A stretch of DNA of 64,000 nt from Corynebacterium testudinoris (GCF_001021045.1 NZ_CP011545.1:1550001-1614000); one strand, 5' to 3'; counted from the first letter of the stretch, positions 42,165-51,011 are shown. Program-made: numbers and translations. The notes: generated by a model not told the origin, from the sequence alone.

Positions 42165-43847
42165 TTAACCCAGCAGGAGTTCACGCACTGCTTCACGTGC
42201 GGCGGCTGCGCCGACGGACTCCAGAGCCAGATCAGCGGCCTTCTTGCAGGTCTCCAAATCAACCTTGGCCAGCTGGGCGCCGACGCCCGGCAAGGCCGTG
42301 GATGCGGCGGAGAGTGAATTCACGCCCAAGCCGGTGAGAACACAGGCCAACATCGGATCCGCCGCGGCTTCACCACACACGCCGACGGGGGTCTGCGTGT
42401 CATTGCCGACGATGCAGGTGTGGCGGATCAGGCGAAGGACGGCCGGCTGCCACGGATCAGTCAGGTAGGCCAGCTGCGGGGAAAGACGGTCCGCAGCCAT
42501 CGTGTACTGAGTGAGGTCATTGGTACCGATGGAGACGAAGTCAAGGTACGGCATGAGCTTGTCAGCCATGAGAGCAGCAGCCGGAACCTCAATCATTGCG
42601 CCCGCGACGAGGCCCCGCTCCCGGCACAGGCCGGCGAACCACTTCGCTTCGCGGGCAGTGGCCACCATGGGAGCCATGACCCACGTCGGGGCTTCATCGC
42701 CGCGGCCTTCAGCGGCCTGCGCGATGGCGTCGAGCTGGCGGGTGAGCAACGGCTCATTGTTGTTAGCAATACGGAGGCCACGAACACCAAGCGCCGGGTT
42801 CTCCTCGGCGATCATGTTGGCGTACGCGATGGGCTTATCAGAGCCGGCATCAAGCGTACGGATGACTACCTTGGAGGCGGGGAATGCTTCGAACACCTTG
42901 CGGTAGATCTTGGCCTGTTCATCAACGCTGGGTTCCTCGGATGCGGACAGGAAGCTCAGCTCAGTGCGGTAGAGACCAATGCCCTCGGCTTGTCCTTCGG
43001 CTGCGAGGCGGGCGGCGCTGCCGTCGGCCACGTTGGCCAACAGTTGAACGCGGTACTCGTCCTTGGTCTTAGCCGGTCCGCGCCATTGGGCGACAAGCGC
43101 AGCAGTCTCGCGGGACTCCCGGACCTTTTCCTGCGACAGGACCGGGTCAGCATTGAGGGTGATGGTTCCCATCGCGCCGTCAATGAGCACCATTTCATCC
43201 TGCTCGACGGAGCTGATGGAGGAGCCTACGGCAACGATGCACGGGAGGCTGAGCTGGCGGGCAATGATGGCCGTGTGGCTGGTCGGACCACCGAGCTCGG
43301 TGACCAGGGCCACGATGTTTTCGGTGTTCAGGGTGGCGGTGTCGGCCGGTGAGAGGTCATCGGCGAAGAGCACACCCTCCCCTTCGATCTCCGGGAGGCC
43401 GGGTTCCGGCTCGCCCCGAAGTTCTGCCAGGACGCGGTCACGGATGTCCTTGAGGTCGGTCGTGCGCTCAGCCATGAGGCCGCCCGCGGCCTCAAACATC
43501 GTGACAAATTTGTCGGTGGCAGCGGCGGTGGCGTTTTCTGCCGGCTGGCCCTTGTTGATGAACTTCTGGGCGGTCTTGCGCCAGCCACGGTCGGTGACCA
43601 TGCCTGCTGTGGCCTTGAGGACTTCGGCTGCGGATCCCTCCAGGTGTGACGATCGCTTCAGCAGACGCTCAGCAACGGTGTCGGATGCGGCAACGAAGCG
43701 CTCGTATTCGCCACTTCGTTGCTCCTCCGGTACCTCGTCGGCAGGGGTGGGCAGCTCGGGCCGCGGTCGGGCCCAAACGGCGGGTGCGTAGGCGATGCCG
43801 GCAACGACACCAGTTCCCTTAATAGAGGTGCTGTGAACAGCCTCCAT
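42165..43847 (-). CDS. ptsI: Phosphoenolpyruvate-protein phosphotransferase (PTS enzyme I)
   Basis: This 560-residue protein takes phosphate from phosphoenolpyruvate and passes it to HPr. The phosphorylated His191 is in GGPTSHTAIIARQL. The PEP-binding TIM-barrel domain has LYRTELSFL and GVCGEAAADP with the catalytic Cys. Length and order are typical. GGGAG stands 7 bases before the ATG at 43847. It is transcribed away from fruK across 334 bases carrying an inverted repeat, and towards sugR. HPr (47283) and EII-fructose (45169) complete the local phosphotransfer chain. Confidence 0.97.
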   Translation of the reverse strand: MEAVHSTSIKGTGVVAGIAYAPAVWARPRPELPTPADEVPEEQRSGEYERFVAASDTVAERLLKRSSHLEGSAAEVLKATAGMVTDRGWRKTAQKFINKGQPAENATAAATDKFVTMFEAAGGLMAERTTDLKDIRDRVLAELRGEPEPGLPEIEGEGVLFADDLSPADTATLNTENIVALVTELGGPTSHTAIIARQLSLPCIVAVGSSISSVEQDEMVLIDGAMGTITLNADPVLSQEKVRESRETAALVAQWRGPAKTKDEYRVQLLANVADGSAARLAAEGQAEGIGLYRTELSFLSASEEPSVDEQAKIYRKVFEAFPASKVVIRTLDAGSDKPIAYANMIAEENPALGVRGLRIANNNEPLLTRQLDAIAQAAEGRGDEAPTWVMAPMVATAREAKWFAGLCRERGLVAGAMIEVPAAALMADKLMPYLDFVSIGTNDLTQYTMAADRLSPQLAYLTDPWQPAVLRLIRHTCIVGNDTQTPVGVCGEAAADPMLACVLTGLGVNSLSAASTALPGVGAQLAKVDLETCKKAADLALESVGAAAAREAVRELLLG

Positions 43848-44181
43848 GGTTGTCTCCCATCTCGGGTTGAGGAGTACTCACGTAATGCGACCAGCCTACC
43901 AATTCTTTGAATTCCGGGCCTGAACTCTTGACAAGCGGACACAATCGGGCAATACTAAAAACACATTCAGGTATTGAATGTGATCCACCGCACGAAAATT
44001 AACCGCACGAGTCCAGGCTGAACCACCCTTTGGCTAGCTAGATTGTCCTGAAGGTCGCCATTGTCCCAGTTCAATGGCATCGTAGACATAACGGCAGGAT
44101 CTAGACAGCCAGGAGGCAGAATCCGCCCACAGACACCACCAATCGGGTGTCGCCGGTTTCCGAACGGACAGGGAGCACCCC
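43848..44181. other. Divergent control region of ptsI and fruK
   Basis: No gene is present. TAGTAT (43952-43957, minus strand) is a good ptsI -10. An 8-bp inverted repeat (43962-43982) overlaps its -35. CAATCGGG occurs at 43942-43949 and 44140-44147. TGTGATCCACCGCACG (from 43980) resembles one half of a GlxR site. Confidence 0.55.
43962..43982. promoter_or_regulatory. Inverted-repeat operator overlapping the ptsI promoter
   Basis: CACATTCA and TGAATGTG form perfect 8-bp arms around GGTAT, immediately upstream of TAGTAT on the minus strand. The position suggests repression of ptsI; SugR is the obvious candidate, but its known site differs in detail. Confidence 0.6.
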
Positions 44182-45159
44182 TTGATTGTTACTTTGACCC
44201 CCAATCCCAGCATCGACGCGACGATGGAATTGGACACCCCGTTGCAACGGGGACACGTCATCCGCCCGGTATCAATTTCGCAGGTGGCGGGAGGCAAGGG
44301 GATCAATGTTTCCCATGCGCTCCTGTTGGCTGGGGTGGACAGCATCGCCTTATTCCCTGCCGATGAGGGCGACCCCTTTGTCGCGTTGCTCACTAAGACG
44401 GGCATCCCCTTCCGTTCTGTTCATGTCGCCGAAAGCGTGCGGATCAACACCACCCTCACGGAATCTGACGGCACCACCACCAAGATCAACGGTGCCGGAG
44501 CGTCCCTCGACTCTGCGGCACGCACACACGTTGAGGAGTCCTTGCTCTCGCTGCTGGCTGGCGAGGTGACCTGCCTCGTTCTCGCCGGCTCACTCCCCCC
44601 AGGTGTGCCGATCGATTGGTACACCGATCTCATCGGGTTGGTGCGCACTAGCTTCCCCGACCTGCCCATTGCGGTTGACACGTCCGATGAGGCCATTGCG
44701 TCCCTCGGTCGCCGCCTCGGCACCGCAGCTCCGACGCTGATCAAGCCCAATGGGCTTGAGCTGGGACAAATGGTGGGTGCGGATGGGGAGGCCATCGAGG
44801 CATCGGCATCCGCGGGCGATTTCCTTCCGGCGGTCCGGGCTGGACGGCAAGTGGTTGACCGTGGGGTAGCCGAGGTGCTGGTGACGTTGGGATCGGCCGG
44901 CGCCGCCCTCATCACCAAGGCCGGTGCCTGGGTAGCAACTCCGCCGCCGATTGACGTCGTCTCAACCGTCGGGGCCGGTGACAGCTCGCTGGCTGGGTAC
45001 CTCATTGCTCGCTCCGAAGGCGCTCAGCCGGCCGAGTGCTTGCAGCGGGCCGTCGCATATGGGTCGGCGGCCGCTGGCCTGCCCGGCACCACCATTCCTT
45101 CTCCATCACAACTCAATATGGCGGGCACAACAGTGCGCGACCTTTCCCACGAAATCTGA
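44182..45159 (+). CDS. fruK: 1-phosphofructokinase
   Basis: This 325-residue PfkB-family kinase converts fructose 1-phosphate, the product of the fructose PTS, to fructose 1,6-bisphosphate. The N-terminal MIVTLTPNPSIDATME and GGKGINVSHAL are typical of FruK. The C-terminal STVGAGDSSLAGYL holds the anion hole and the catalytic Asp. TTG at 44182 is used as start because the protein then begins with the conserved residues and GGGAG precedes it. ptsF begins 9 bases after the stop. In C. glutamicum a DeoR regulator (fruR) heads this operon; none is present here. Confidence 0.94.
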   Translation: MIVTLTPNPSIDATMELDTPLQRGHVIRPVSISQVAGGKGINVSHALLLAGVDSIALFPADEGDPFVALLTKTGIPFRSVHVAESVRINTTLTESDGTTTKINGAGASLDSAARTHVEESLLSLLAGEVTCLVLAGSLPPGVPIDWYTDLIGLVRTSFPDLPIAVDTSDEAIASLGRRLGTAAPTLIKPNGLELGQMVGADGEAIEASASAGDFLPAVRAGRQVVDRGVAEVLVTLGSAGAALITKAGAWVATPPPIDVVSTVGAGDSSLAGYLIARSEGAQPAECLQRAVAYGSAAAGLPGTTIPSPSQLNMAGTTVRDLSHEI

Positions 45160-45168
45160 GGAACAACA

Positions 45169-47229
45169 ATGACCTCGCCGAACAATCAGATCATCACGAC
45201 TGACCTGGTCCTTCTTGACGTCGATCTGGGCGCCACCCCCTCTGACGTCATCACCCAACTCGCCACCACCGTCGCTGCCAGCGGCCGGGCCACCGATGCG
45301 GCCCAGCTCGCAGCCGATGCCATCGCCCGCGAGGCGAAAGCTCCCACGGGAGTCCCTGGCAAGGTGGCCATTCCCCATTGCCGTTCGGCTGCAGTAAGCG
45401 TGCCGACGCTCGCGTTTGCCCGGCTCGCACAGCCCGTCAACTTTGGCGGTCCCGACGGCGATGCCGAGCTGGTGTTCCTCATCGCCGCCCCGGAGGGCGG
45501 CGGCAAGGAACACCTCAAGATCCTCTCCAAGCTTGCCCGGGCGCTTGTTCGCGGTGACTTCCTCGAGCGGCTCCGTACCGCCACATCCGCCGACGAGATC
45601 GTCGCCGACGTCATTGAGATCACCTCCGCGGAGAAGAAGCCCGCAGCAGCAACGGCTGCTGCCGTGCCTGCGGGAGGCGCGGGCGTCGATAAGCAGGTGA
45701 CACGCATTGTCGCGATCACCGCCTGCCCCACCGGAATCGCCCACACCTACATGGCAGCCGACGCCCTGGCCCAGGCAGCCGATGCCCGCGACGACGTCGA
45801 ACTCGTCGTGGAAACCCAAGGGTCGTCGTCCACCAAGTCGATTGACTCCTCGCTGGTCAACGCCGCCGACGCCGTCATCTTCGCCACCGACGTCGGGGTC
45901 CGTGACCGCGAGCGCTTCGCCGGTAAACCCGTCATCGAATCCGGCGTCAAGCGGGCCATCAACGAGCCGACGGTCATGATCGACGAGGCCATCGCCGCCG
46001 CTCACAACCCCAACGCCCGCAAGGTGCCCGCCGGGGCAGCGTCATCTGCCACCCAGGAAGAAGGCCAGCAGCTGGGCTGGGCCCGACGCATCCAACAGGC
46101 CGTCATGACCGGCGTGTCGTACATGATCCCGTTCGTTGCAGCAGGTGGTCTCCTCCTCGCATTGGGCTTCCTCATCGGCGGCTACGACATGGCCAACGGC
46201 TGGCAAGCGATCGCCACGAACCACTCCTTAGGCAACCTTCCCGGGCATACTGTCGACGTCGACGGGGTCGCCATGACCTTCGATCGTTCCGGGCTTGCGC
46301 TGTACCTCGGCGCAGTGTTGTTCGCCACAGGCCAGATGGCGATGGGCTTCATCGTCGCTGCCCTCTCCGGCTACACCGCCTACTCCCTCGCCGGTCGCCC
46401 CGGCATCGCCCCCGGTTTCGTCGGCGGTGCGATCTCCGTTCTCATCGGCGCTGGCTTCCTCGGCGGTCTGGTCACCGGTATCCTCGCCGGTCTCATCGCC
46501 TACTGGATCGGCAATTGGAAGGTTCCGCGGATCCTCAACTCGCTCATGCCCGTGGTCATCATCCCGCTGTTGACCTCGCTCGCGATCGGTCTCATCATGT
46601 TCCTCCTGCTTGGCCGCCCGCTCGCCGCCGCGATGACCGGCATGACCAACTGGCTGGGCACGATGTCCGGTTCCTCCGCCATTCTCCTCGGCGTCATCCT
46701 CGGGCTCATGATGTGCTTCGACCTCGGTGGCCCGGTGAACAAGGCCGCCTACCTCTTCGCTACCGCGGGCTTGTCCACCGGCGACGAGGCCTCTATGCAG
46801 ATCATGGCCGCCGTCATGGCCGCCGGCATGGTTCCCCCGATCGCCCTGTCCTTGGCCACCCTCGTGCGTAAGCACCTGTTCACCCCGGCCGAGCAGGAGA
46901 ACGGTAAGTCTGCCTGGTTGCTGGGCCTGTCCTTCATCTCTGAAGGTGCCATCCCCTTCGCCGCCGCTGATCCGCTGCGCGTCATTCCGGCGATGATGGT
47001 CGGCGGTGCCACCACTGGCGCCCTGTCCATGGCCTTCGAAGTTGGCTCCCGCGCACCCCATGGTGGCGTGTTCGTTCTCTTCGCCATCGACCCCTGGTGG
47101 GGCTTCCTGCTGTCCATCGCTGCGGGCACGATCGTCTCCGCCGTCGCGGTCATCGCGCTCAAGCAGTTCTGGCCAAACAAGGCCGCTGAGGAAGCCGCCG
47201 CTCGCGGTTCCGTCGTGGCCGCCGCCTAG
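45169..47229 (+). CDS. ptsF: Fructose-specific PTS enzyme EIIABC
   Basis: This 686-residue fused permease imports fructose as fructose 1-phosphate. The EIIA domain spans residues 1-150 with phosphorylated His70 (VAIPHCRS). An Ala-rich linker follows, then EIIB at about 175-275 with Cys186 (ITACPTGIAHTYMAADAL). EIIC covers residues 300-680 with about nine membrane helices and the conserved FVGGAISVLIGAGFLGG. The domain order A-B-C is that of C. glutamicum PtsF. GAGGAACA precedes the ATG. It is co-transcribed with fruK and probably ptsH. Confidence 0.96.
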   Translation: MTSPNNQIITTDLVLLDVDLGATPSDVITQLATTVAASGRATDAAQLAADAIAREAKAPTGVPGKVAIPHCRSAAVSVPTLAFARLAQPVNFGGPDGDAELVFLIAAPEGGGKEHLKILSKLARALVRGDFLERLRTATSADEIVADVIEITSAEKKPAAATAAAVPAGGAGVDKQVTRIVAITACPTGIAHTYMAADALAQAADARDDVELVVETQGSSSTKSIDSSLVNAADAVIFATDVGVRDRERFAGKPVIESGVKRAINEPTVMIDEAIAAAHNPNARKVPAGAASSATQEEGQQLGWARRIQQAVMTGVSYMIPFVAAGGLLLALGFLIGGYDMANGWQAIATNHSLGNLPGHTVDVDGVAMTFDRSGLALYLGAVLFATGQMAMGFIVAALSGYTAYSLAGRPGIAPGFVGGAISVLIGAGFLGGLVTGILAGLIAYWIGNWKVPRILNSLMPVVIIPLLTSLAIGLIMFLLLGRPLAAAMTGMTNWLGTMSGSSAILLGVILGLMMCFDLGGPVNKAAYLFATAGLSTGDEASMQIMAAVMAAGMVPPIALSLATLVRKHLFTPAEQENGKSAWLLGLSFISEGAIPFAAADPLRVIPAMMVGGATTGALSMAFEVGSRAPHGGVFVLFAIDPWWGFLLSIAAGTIVSAVAVIALKQFWPNKAAEEAAARGSVVAAA

Positions 47230-47282
47230 CACTTTGCCTACACTGGGAAACACCATCCCTTAACTGAAAGGACCCCAGCCCC

Positions 47283-47546
47283 ATGGCTTCTAAGACTGTT
47301 GTCGTCGGCTCCTCCGTCGGCCTGCATGCCCGTCCTGCTTCCCTCGTCGCTGACGCCGCTGGCGAATACGATGAGGACATCATCCTCACCATGGCCGATG
47401 ATGAAGATGAGGAAGCGGACGCCGCGTCCTCCCTCATGATCATGGCCCTGGGCGCTGAGAAGGGTGACAAGGTCACCGTCACCTCTGACAACGCCGAGGC
47501 TGTTGAGAAGATTGCCGCTCTGATTGAGTCCGACCTGGACGCCTAA
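47283..47546 (+). CDS. ptsH: Phosphocarrier protein HPr
   Basis: This 87-residue protein carries phosphate from enzyme I to EIIA domains. The active His15 is in VGLHARPAS. The segment ADAASSLMIMALGA holds Ser49 and Ser50 near the regulatory serine position of Firmicute HPr, though actinobacteria generally lack the HPr kinase. AAAGGA precedes the ATG by about 9 bases. It lies 53 bases after ptsF and ends 60 bases before a strong terminator. Confidence 0.97.
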   Translation: MASKTVVVGSSVGLHARPASLVADAAGEYDEDIILTMADDEDEEADAASSLMIMALGAEKGDKVTVTSDNAEAVEKIAALIESDLDA

Positions 47547-47570
47547 TCGTTCGGTTTCCCTTACAGCTTG

Positions 47571-47606
47571 TTCTAGCTCGCTGTAGCTAGTTCTAGCTAG
47601 CGAACT
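47571..47606. repeat. CTAGCT-rich repeat tract after ptsH
   Basis: GTTCTAGCT occurs at 47571-47579 and 47591-47599, a 20-base period, and CTAGCT/AGCTAG also pair as an inverted repeat. It sits between the ptsH stop and the terminator. No function is evident. Confidence 0.6.
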
Positions 47607-47658
47607 ACTCCCCGGATACTGGGACTGAGAAATCAGTTTCACGCTCCGGGGAGTTTTT
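47607..47658 (+). terminator. Terminator of the fruK-ptsF-ptsH operon
   Basis: ACTCCCCGGA (47607-47616) and TCCGGGGAGT (47645-47654) pair, with a nested ACTGA/TCAGT stem. TTTTTC follows. Confidence 0.88.
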
Positions 47659-47721
47659 CATGGGCTATCGCGAGAAATATCGATGATGACTTTCACTACG
47701 CAATAGCGAACGGTCGGCCAC

Positions 47722-47737
47722 TGTGAGTTACCTCACA
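47722..47737. promoter_or_regulatory. Perfect GlxR (CRP-type) binding site
   Basis: TGTGAGTTACCTCACA fits the GlxR consensus TGTGAnnTAnnTCACA at every fixed position. It lies 417 bases before the ABC-like gene at 48154 and 176 bases after ptsH. Confidence 0.75.
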
Positions 47738-48032
47738 CTCTCCCCTGAGTTTCACCCCACCTCTGCGCCGACTGAGTGCATATCCCCATCACCCCTGCAT
47801 GAATTGCAGATTCCCTTAGCCCATTTCCCCAGCACCCCAGCCCGCACCTGCGTCGCGCATGCAATTGATTTATATCCTGCCAGGCGTTTCCCAGCTTCTC
47901 GGTTGTCCATATGAGGTGTAGCTTGTTTCCAAGATGTTTTGAAACAACAGGGGTGCGACAACGCTGCCGAGTGGAATTCAGTAGGGCTCCGAAACGAACT
48001 AACTTCCACGCTTCACTTCGGTGGGGCGAATG

Positions 48033-48046
48033 TACTAGTTAGTACC
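48033..48046. promoter_or_regulatory. Palindromic operator candidate GTACTAGTTAGTAC
   Basis: The arms GTACTA and TAGTAC are separated by two bases. It lies about 110 bases before the pseudo-ATPase start. CTAGTAAGTAACC just downstream repeats the motif loosely. A TetR- or MarR-type regulator would fit, but none is encoded nearby. Confidence 0.45.
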
Positions 48047-48153
48047 TAGTAAGTAACCAGTGGCAATGCCGCATGAATTCCGCCACATTGACCGATGTCA
48101 CCGGCACCCGAAAGACCAAAAGATTGACATTGACGTTGGGAGAGTGAAAATCA

Positions 48154-48990
48154 ATGCAAGCTACACACGATGAGAGCTTGGAAGAATTGGTTTTCCGAGT
48201 GCACGATCTACAACTGCCGGCAGGCGGGACCCGCGAGAGCTTCGAAATCGAGCGCGGCTTGACCATGGTCCATGCCGGTAGAGAAGAAGGCGCCACGGTT
48301 CTATCCATGGTGCTCGCCGGGCGGATGAAGCCCGAGGGCGGTGACTTCTACCTCTACGAGGCAGAGGATGACACCGAGGACCTTGAGCAGGCACCTCAGC
48401 GCGTCTACCACGAAGAAAAGATGACGCCGGGGATGTTGCACAAGCGGGTGGCTTTCGCTGGGGTGGACTTCCACCACCAGCTCGAGCGGGAAGTGGACCT
48501 ATGGACTGTCATCAGCGAGCAGTCCTCTTGGGTCTCCCCGTGGTGGAAATTTGGACCGCGGTCCCTGTCGGCCATCCCCGGTTGCCTGCAGGCGCTGGAG
48601 GTGATGGGGCTGGACTGGAGCGATGACTTCGTCCGCCATCACCGCATCTCCCATTTGGGAGTCGTCGATCGAGTGAAGCTCGGCATTGTCCTCGCCCTCA
48701 TCGCCCGCCCAAATCCTTCGCTGTTCATTTTTGATGACATCGATCAGCTGCGCAGCCTGCGGGCACGCAAGCAGGTGCTGCTCGCGCTGCGCCGGCTCTC
48801 CCGCGAGTGGCACGGCACCAACGACAACGCTGAAGCGGGATTGAGCTGCATCGCTGTGACATCCAATAGCGATATCGACGGCATCTGTGATCACTTCATC
48901 TCCGTGACCAGTGATGAATACGACGCGGCGCACTCCGACGGAAGCGTAGTGACCGCACAGATTGAGATGAACCAGGAGGCACAATCATGA
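48154..48990 (+). CDS. Degenerate ABC-type ATPase-like protein (pseudo-ATPase)
   Basis: This 278-residue protein has the layout of an ABC ATPase but lacks its key residues. At the Walker A position it reads HAGREEGATV (40-49), without the GKS/T Lys. At the signature position it reads SHLGVVDRVKLG (166-177) in place of LSGGQ. Walker B is partly kept (SLFIFDDID, 189-197), but the following Glu is missing. It therefore may bind but probably not hydrolyse ATP. GGGAGAG precedes the ATG. Its stop overlaps the start of the YhgE/Pip-type membrane protein by four bases, so the two are translationally coupled. Its function is unknown. Confidence 0.75.
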   Translation: MQATHDESLEELVFRVHDLQLPAGGTRESFEIERGLTMVHAGREEGATVLSMVLAGRMKPEGGDFYLYEAEDDTEDLEQAPQRVYHEEKMTPGMLHKRVAFAGVDFHHQLEREVDLWTVISEQSSWVSPWWKFGPRSLSAIPGCLQALEVMGLDWSDDFVRHHRISHLGVVDRVKLGIVLALIARPNPSLFIFDDIDQLRSLRARKQVLLALRRLSREWHGTNDNAEAGLSCIAVTSNSDIDGICDHFISVTSDEYDAAHSDGSVVTAQIEMNQEAQS

Positions 48991-51011
48991 TGCTCAATGG
49001 ATTGCATCTGGGATCTGAACTCAAACGCTTCAGCCGAGGCAAGCTGCCCCCCTTGGCCTTGACGGTCATTGTCATGTTGCCGCTGTTGTTCGGCGGTCTT
49101 TTTGTGTGGTCGTATTGGGATCCGGTCGACCGCATTAATAAGATGCCCATCGCGTTGGTCAACTCCGACGAAGGTGCGACGGTGGATGGCCAGCAGCTCA
49201 ACGCGGCCTCCCAGATCGTGGATAAGCTCCAGGAATCTGACCAAGTTCGACTCGAGCAGGTCAGCAGCCAGGATGCGATGTCCGGCGTCAACGATGGCAC
49301 CTACTACTTCGCCATCGAATTCCCGACCGACTTTTCCGAAGCCGCGGTCAGCGCGAATTCTGATACTCCCCACCAGGCCAAGCTCAATGTGGTGTTTAAC
49401 ACCAACAACGGGTTCATGGCCATGACCTTGGGCAATCAGGTTGTCGTGCGGATCATCGACACCATCAATGAAGAACTCGGTGCCGAGGTCGCCTCCAAGC
49501 TCTTGGTCGGTTTCAACACCATCGGCGATGGCCTGCAGCAGGCAGGCGATGGCGCTTCCCAGCTCGCCGAAGGCACCGGCACCGCCGAAGACGGCGCCAC
49601 CCAGCTTGCCGACGGCGCGACCCAGCTCAACGATGGCCTCACCACCGCCCAGGACGGCGTCGATAAGCTTGCCGACGGCGCGCAGCAGCTCGACGACGGC
49701 ATCAACACCGCCGCTTCCGGCGCTGATCAGCTCGCGAGCGGATTGACCCGACTACAGTCGGCCACCGATGAGCTCGGTGCTGGTGCGGGCCAAGTCGCCG
49801 ACGGCGTGGACCAGCTCACTGGCTTTGCCAGTGGCATCGAGCAGACCCAACAGCAACTGCTCGCTCCCCTGGTCAATCTGTCAGCCTCTTTGCGCGCCAC
49901 GGGTCTGCCCCAGGCCATGGCTGCAGCGGACCAAGCGGATCAGATCATTGCGGGTCTGCAGAACCCCAACGGCAACAACGTCTCCGAGCTCATCAGCAAA
50001 CTCGATCAGCTCAATGCCGGCGCTAAGACGATTCACACTCAGTTGGCAGACCCCGCCGCGGCATATCGCTCCGGCGTTGACTCGGCCACGGCCGCATCGG
50101 GCCAATTGGCAACCGGCCTCCACACGTTGGCCGATGGTTCCCAACAACTGGTCGTGGGCACCCAAACGCTGGCAGATGGAACGTCGAAACTAGTGGAGGG
50201 ATCCAACCAACTCACCGTCGGCGCCAACTCGCTGGCTACGGGCTTGGTGCAGCTCGACGATGGCAGCAACGAGCTTGCCCTCAAGCTCAATGAAAGCGCT
50301 ACCCAGGTGCCTCATTTCCCCGAGGACACCCTGGATGACTCCGCCCGGAATGTCTCCAGCCCGGCCACACTTAACTACACCAAGGCCTCCACCCAGCTCT
50401 TTGGCGAAGGCCTCGCCCCCATCTTCATCAGCTTGGGTCTCTTCATGGGCGGCACGGTCTGCTTCATGCTCTTGCGCCCCCTTCAGCGTCGCGCTGTCGA
50501 CGCCGGAGCCAATCCGCTGCGCGTCGTCATGGCCTCCTACATTCCCGCCATGTTGGTTGGCCTGGCCCAAGCCACCGTCATGTTTGGCATCCAGCGACTG
50601 TTCATCGGTGTGCATGCGGTGAGCGAGCTGGGCATGTGGGCAGCCATGTGCCTGACGTCCATGGCCTTCATGGCGATCACCCAAGGCCTCAACGTGGTGT
50701 TCGGCACCACCGTCGGCCGCGTGCTGTGCATCGCCCTCATGAGCCTGCAGATCGTTTCCTCAGGTGGCATCTACCCGCCAGAAACTCAGCCGCTGCCGTT
50801 GAAGTGGTTCCACACCTACGACCCGATGACCTATTCGGTCAACCTCATCCGACAGGCAATGTTCGGAATATCGCCTGGCGACGACCGCGCCTACCAAGCC
50901 ATCATCGTACTCGTGTGCATCGCGCTCGGCATGTTCTTGGCCTCTAGTTTGGCAGCACGCCGCGAACGCCACATTCGGATGAAGGACTTCCACCCGGAGG
51001 TCGCCGTTTAG
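48987..51011 (+). CDS. YhgE/Pip-type ABC-2-like membrane protein
   Basis: This 674-residue protein has a first transmembrane helix at about residues 20-43 (LPPLALTVIVMLPLLFGGLF) and an extracytoplasmic domain of some 420 residues. Five helices near the C-terminus follow (from GLAPIFISLGLFMGGTVCFM). The external region holds many repeats of the type DGAxQLxDG (residues 180-430), predicted helical and rod-like, as in YhgE, phage-infection protein and type VII secretion-associated EsaA. The C-terminal helices look like an ABC-2 permease. AGGAGG is 8 bases before the ATG. It is coupled to the pseudo-ATPase. Its stop overlaps the next convergent gene. Confidence 0.88.
   Translation: MMLNGLHLGSELKRFSRGKLPPLALTVIVMLPLLFGGLFVWSYWDPVDRINKMPIALVNSDEGATVDGQQLNAASQIVDKLQESDQVRLEQVSSQDAMSGVNDGTYYFAIEFPTDFSEAAVSANSDTPHQAKLNVVFNTNNGFMAMTLGNQVVVRIIDTINEELGAEVASKLLVGFNTIGDGLQQAGDGASQLAEGTGTAEDGATQLADGATQLNDGLTTAQDGVDKLADGAQQLDDGINTAASGADQLASGLTRLQSATDELGAGAGQVADGVDQLTGFASGIEQTQQQLLAPLVNLSASLRATGLPQAMAAADQADQIIAGLQNPNGNNVSELISKLDQLNAGAKTIHTQLADPAAAYRSGVDSATAASGQLATGLHTLADGSQQLVVGTQTLADGTSKLVEGSNQLTVGANSLATGLVQLDDGSNELALKLNESATQVPHFPEDTLDDSARNVSSPATLNYTKASTQLFGEGLAPIFISLGLFMGGTVCFMLLRPLQRRAVDAGANPLRVVMASYIPAMLVGLAQATVMFGIQRLFIGVHAVSELGMWAAMCLTSMAFMAITQGLNVVFGTTVGRVLCIALMSLQIVSSGGIYPPETQPLPLKWFHTYDPMTYSVNLIRQAMFGISPGDDRAYQAIIVLVCIALGMFLASSLAARRERHIRMKDFHPEVAV

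Larger units (their letters stand above)
47659..48153. other. Long gene-free region upstream of the ABC-like/YhgE unit
   Basis: No convincing gene is found. It contains the GlxR site (47722), an inverted repeat TTGTTTC/GAAACAA (47923-47947) and the palindrome GTACTAGTTAGTAC (48033-48046). The segment is more AT-rich than its neighbours. TTGACA at 48124-48129 is a possible -35, but no good -10 lies 17 bases after it. Confidence 0.5.

Noticed and set aside
47752..48009. 85-codon minus-strand frame in the gene-free stretch
   Set aside because: It has no ribosome site, family match or biased third positions, and it crosses the inverted repeat at 47923-47947.
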